Assembly: GCA_013146195.2 (NCBI GenBank)
Contig: CM028382.1
Location: forward strand, 55,378,526 to 55,442,525
Length of the DNA: 64,000 nt
Reading direction: 5' to 3'
Source: Codonopsis lanceolata
Lineage: Eukaryota > Streptophyta > Magnoliopsida > Asterales > Campanulaceae
A program made the translations under genes and the position numbers. Below the pieces are notes generated by a model. It saw only the letters and a list, made by a program, of their open reading frames with translations, was not told the DNA's origin and searched no databases. The first letter of the stretch is position 1. Every line of letters begins with the position of its first letter. This document shows positions 60,703-64,000 of this stretch, piece after piece.

Positions 60703-61611
60703 TGATGTGCGCAAAACGCAACTCGGGGAAGAATACCAGGTCGTATCAAGTAATAAAGTGTACATAAGTACGAGTTATCAATCCCACAGAGAATGTACAT
60801 AATTCTCACTCCAACTAAGTACCAAAATTAGGCTAACTAATTATATTTGAGTGAAAAGAAAATGAATTAAAATCTAAAAATATAAACAATCTAAGAAAAC
60901 AATTAAATCTAAACTAACACGTAAGTGGTTTGGAACGATAAATCAAGATTAGAAGATATGAGTACAATATTTCTAGTCTAGCCAGTGTTTAATTTAATCC
61001 TCTTTCTGCTTTTCTTTAACTCAAGTCTTGGTAGTCAGACGCACTATTTTATTCACTACGGGCTCTCGCAACATATAACAAATCTATCTACAATTCCTAG
61101 TTACGGGCTCTCGTATATTATAACGTAGGAGACAATAGCCGCATGTCAAAACAAGCACCCAATGACTATCTACGCACAATCTCCTCTCGGTTTCATGTAA
61201 CGCAAACAATTATTGTGATTTTCGAAATTAATAGGACGGGCTCTCGCATCTTATCCTATAATTCTAGTGATCATCTAATGGTTTGCTACGCCATCAAAAG
61301 CATGAAGAACACATAATAATAACCAAACACATAGGTAATACTTCGCAAAAAGAAATTCTCTCTATTTTTGTACAAATCATGTCGATAGATGAGACAACAA
61401 AATTGGTTAACTACGGGCTCTCGCATCTTATAGTCAACTCTAATCTCCCTGACCTCGCGAATGGATAAGGTGGTTCGATCGCATGTTAAAACAAGTCTCA
61501 CAATGGCTATCGGTGTGTGTCACAAAACACCAACTATTAAATTGATTGGTCGAAATACAAAGGTAGCTCTCGCGGATCCTAGGTATTTCTAAAATCATTT
61601 GTTTAAATTTT
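60703..61611 (-). mobile_element. 5' LTR (3' portion) interrupted by a LINE
   Basis: LTR ends ...GTTTTGCGCACATCA on the minus strand at 60703, next to the PBS. It contains ACGGGCTCTCG(C/T)-type motifs five times (near 61058, 61103, 61235, 61413 and, shortened, 61565) and an internal duplication about 340 bp apart (GCATGT(C/T)AAAACAAG at 61143 and 61481). At about 61612 the LTR gives way to a LINE 3' end; the rest of the LTR would lie beyond the window. Confidence 0.7.
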
Positions 61612-64000
61612 TTTAGGAAAGCAGGGTGGCACCTACAGGAATTTATTAAATGAAAGGAGATAAAACACGGAGGGGGACAACCAGCCTTACCCAGAACCGG
61701 GGGGACAAAGGAGCCTGACCTCGGAAAGATAAAGACAATACAAGAAGGGAAAAACTATTTCCTATAAGTGTAAATGCCAAGGGTATCCAAATCTAGACAA
61801 CGACGGACCTCCCTTGGTAGAACCTCCCTCGAGCCATACACCTTCGAGTCCTGATGAGTGTGAGCAACGGAAGCCAGCCTATCCGCAACCGAATTTCCCT
61901 CTCAAAGAACATGAGCAAACAAATGATCCTTTAAATTCTCCCTGCATTCCCGAAGCTCATAACAATATTGCCCAGACAAATCATGAGGCTTCGATAAAGA
62001 TATGACTACTGCCAAAGAATCAATCTCAACGAAAACCCCACTCAAAGCTAAGGAATTACAGTGACGTAAACCTTCACGGAGAGCCATCACCTCCGTAAAC
62101 ATATTCGTGCCCTGACCATACCACGAAGAAAAGGCCAAAATGAGCTGCCCCTCGTGATTACGAACAATACCACCACCACTAGCAAACCTATTAACTGAAG
62201 AACCATCAATGTTAAGCTTGACATAGCCAATTCCGAGGGCTTCCCAACGAACCCAGCGGCCTCTCTTCACTTTCGATTTAACAATGGGGAGAGAAAGCCT
62301 TTGAACCGCAATGATATCCCTAGGATGCATCACAGACTTCGGAATGAAAACATGCAGCAGACAATCATATTCTTATGCATAGCCCTCTTAATAAAATCAA
62401 CCTTCATCGGAACATTCTAAAAAACAGCACTACAACGAGCACGCCAAATTTCCAAACAAACAAAAACAGCAATCCCAACCGAGCAAGCCCCATATTGCGA
62501 TCTACAAGAAGACTGAGTAACCCAGGTTTCCAACAAATGCTGGACTGAGATTATGTTCGAAATCTTGTTCATAGGAACAGCGATTTCAGATTGAAAGAAA
62601 AGATGAACAATAGATTCAACCGACGACATCGATATGCAGCAAACACATTTAGAGGCTAAAGGAATATGGATAGATTGTAACCGAGAGTCAACTGGCAGAC
62701 CATTGAAAATAAGTTTCCAAAAGAAACCACTGATAGACTTCGGAATCCAAGGCACCTAAATTTTGTGAGTCCAAGCCATAGGCGTGGACCGAACCCGATG
62801 AAGGTTCCAGAAAGCCTTGACTTAAAAAAGACCAGATTTAGTGAAAAAGCAAACTCGCCGATCAGGACAATGAGGGAGGAGCTGGACCCTTTGAACCATG
62901 TTATGAAACTTAGGAGTAATAAGATGGAGTAGAGAGGGGAAAATGGGCATGGCATCCTTAACAGTGAGAGACATATCAACAGGCCGAGGTCCATTGAGAG
63001 TAACTCCACACCAATTTTCTGTCCAAAAAGGAATATTACCCTCCCCAATTATCCAGCTGCTATGTAAAGAAACAAAAGGCATATGGTGAATAACATATTT
63101 CCTTATACGGTTTGCATTAAGAGGGCATGAAAATTCCGGAGTGAGCCCATATTTCTTCCGAGCAAAGTTCGCCCACAGTGAAGAGCCCTGCAAAGCAGAC
63201 CATGCGAGCTTGGCATGGATGGAGTCCATAATAGAAGATAAAGAACGTAAACTCAAACCGCCTTCACCAACAGGCCGACAAAATTGATGCCAAGGAACCC
63301 AATGATGTCTAGACTCCCCATTCGAAATCCATAAAAAAGCAGCCATATAACTTTCTAAATGCTTTAGCACTACCTTCGGGACTTTGAGAGCAGCCAAAGT
63401 ATAAATTGGAATGCTTGACAAGACCGATTGAAGAAGAGTGATCTTACCCCCAAAGGAAAGAAGCCGAGCTTTCCACCCATCAATTTTCCAACGAAAACGA
63501 GCCTCCAACTCTTCAAAGTAACATTGTTTCGTTCGGCCACGAAACAAAGGAATGCCTAAATATTTGAGAGGGAAAAAGGCCCGCGTGCATCCTGACCGCA
63601 AAGCTATAAGGGAAGCCATACGACGGGTACAAGATATAGGGGTCAAGAAACAACTTTTTTGCAAGTTGACAAGCTGACCCGAGCTGCGCTCGTATAAGGA
63701 GATAATAGTTCGGACTTGCTGAATTGCACGCTTGCTAGAATTGCTAAACAATAACATATCATCGGCATATAATAAATGAGTGATTCTAATCCCCCGGCCA
63801 TGATGGAAAGGCGTAAACCGACCACAATCTGCCATTTGATTAATATATCTGGATAACACTTCCTTAGCCAAGATGAATAAAAGTGGAGAAAGCTGATCAC
63901 CTTGCCGAACACCTCGAGAAGAATTAAAGAAACCAAAATTTTCCCCATTAATACGAAGAGAATACCATATCGGGTTGAGCGTGCGAAGGATAATGTTGCA
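61612..64000 (-). pseudogene. L1-type LINE, 3' part (RT C-terminal part, zf-RVT, RNase H)
   Basis: Minus strand, running off the right edge. RT palm with catalytic YADDMLLF at about 63757-63734, then PLKYLGIPLF and WKARLLSFGGKITLLQSVL, typical of plant LINEs. A zf-RVT-like region follows at 62755-62417 (SGFFWKLIFNGLPVDSRL), then a plant LINE-type RNase H at 62333-61902 (YVKLNIDGSSV, GGGIVRNHEGQL, EVMALREGL). Breaks occur near 63870 (two frames overlap), 62822-62755 and 62410-62333. The 3' end on the minus strand closes with a short A run (CCTAAAAAAATTTAAAC) at 61612-61600. Confidence 0.9.

Overview
The window is nuclear DNA from a flowering plant, most likely a dicot. It holds spliced plant genes with GT-AG introns, AT-rich intergenic DNA, and Athila, Tat and Sirevirus-like LTR retrotransposons, an L1-type LINE, Helitrons, Stowaway and Tourist-like MITEs and Pack-type TIR elements. 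Nothing prokaryotic, organellar or viral was seen. The species cannot be fixed from the sequence.

Layout. 1-11.5 kb holds two minus-strand Ty3/gypsy elements: an Athila-like copy truncated in its reverse transcriptase at about 3390, and a degenerate Tat/Retand-like copy (gag, PR, RT, second RNase H, INT, probable antisense ORF, PBS, LTR). A diverged related LTR follows at 12.2-12.7 kb. 15.2-24.3 kb is a complete 15-exon gene for an ARID plus PHD-finger protein of the Arabidopsis ARID4 type. Its intron 12 carries a 1.3-kb element with 119-bp perfect terminal inverted repeats and a captured 5' piece of an HMG-CoA reductase gene. 25.9-28.7 kb holds a MULE-like MITE and the tail of a Helitron. 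29.3-30.4 kb is an intact RBR (RING-IBR-RING) ubiquitin ligase gene. Its paralogue at 43.1-43.9 kb has a 1-nt frameshift.

Between the two RBR copies lie a 27-unit hairpin-rich minisatellite (33.05-34.8 kb) beside an LTR-like promoter, an S-adenosylmethionine decarboxylase fragment (35.6-36.0 kb), a duplicated 0.8-kb element, and a second Pack-type element with a broken PRA1-family fragment, nested inside a Tourist-like MITE (40.2-42.2 kb). 46.7-57.1 kb is occupied by two Sirevirus-like copia elements in opposite orientation. 58.1-61.6 kb is a short non-autonomous LTR element with a tRNA-Asp-type PBS. 61.6-64.0 kb is the 3' part of a LINE inserted in that element's LTR.

Only two loci look like working host genes: the ARID4-type chromatin gene and the first RBR ligase gene. 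The rest is transposon DNA, captured gene pieces, pseudogenes and spacer. The most notable features are two independent gene-capturing TIR elements within 20 kb, one inside a chromatin-factor gene, and the hairpin minisatellite.
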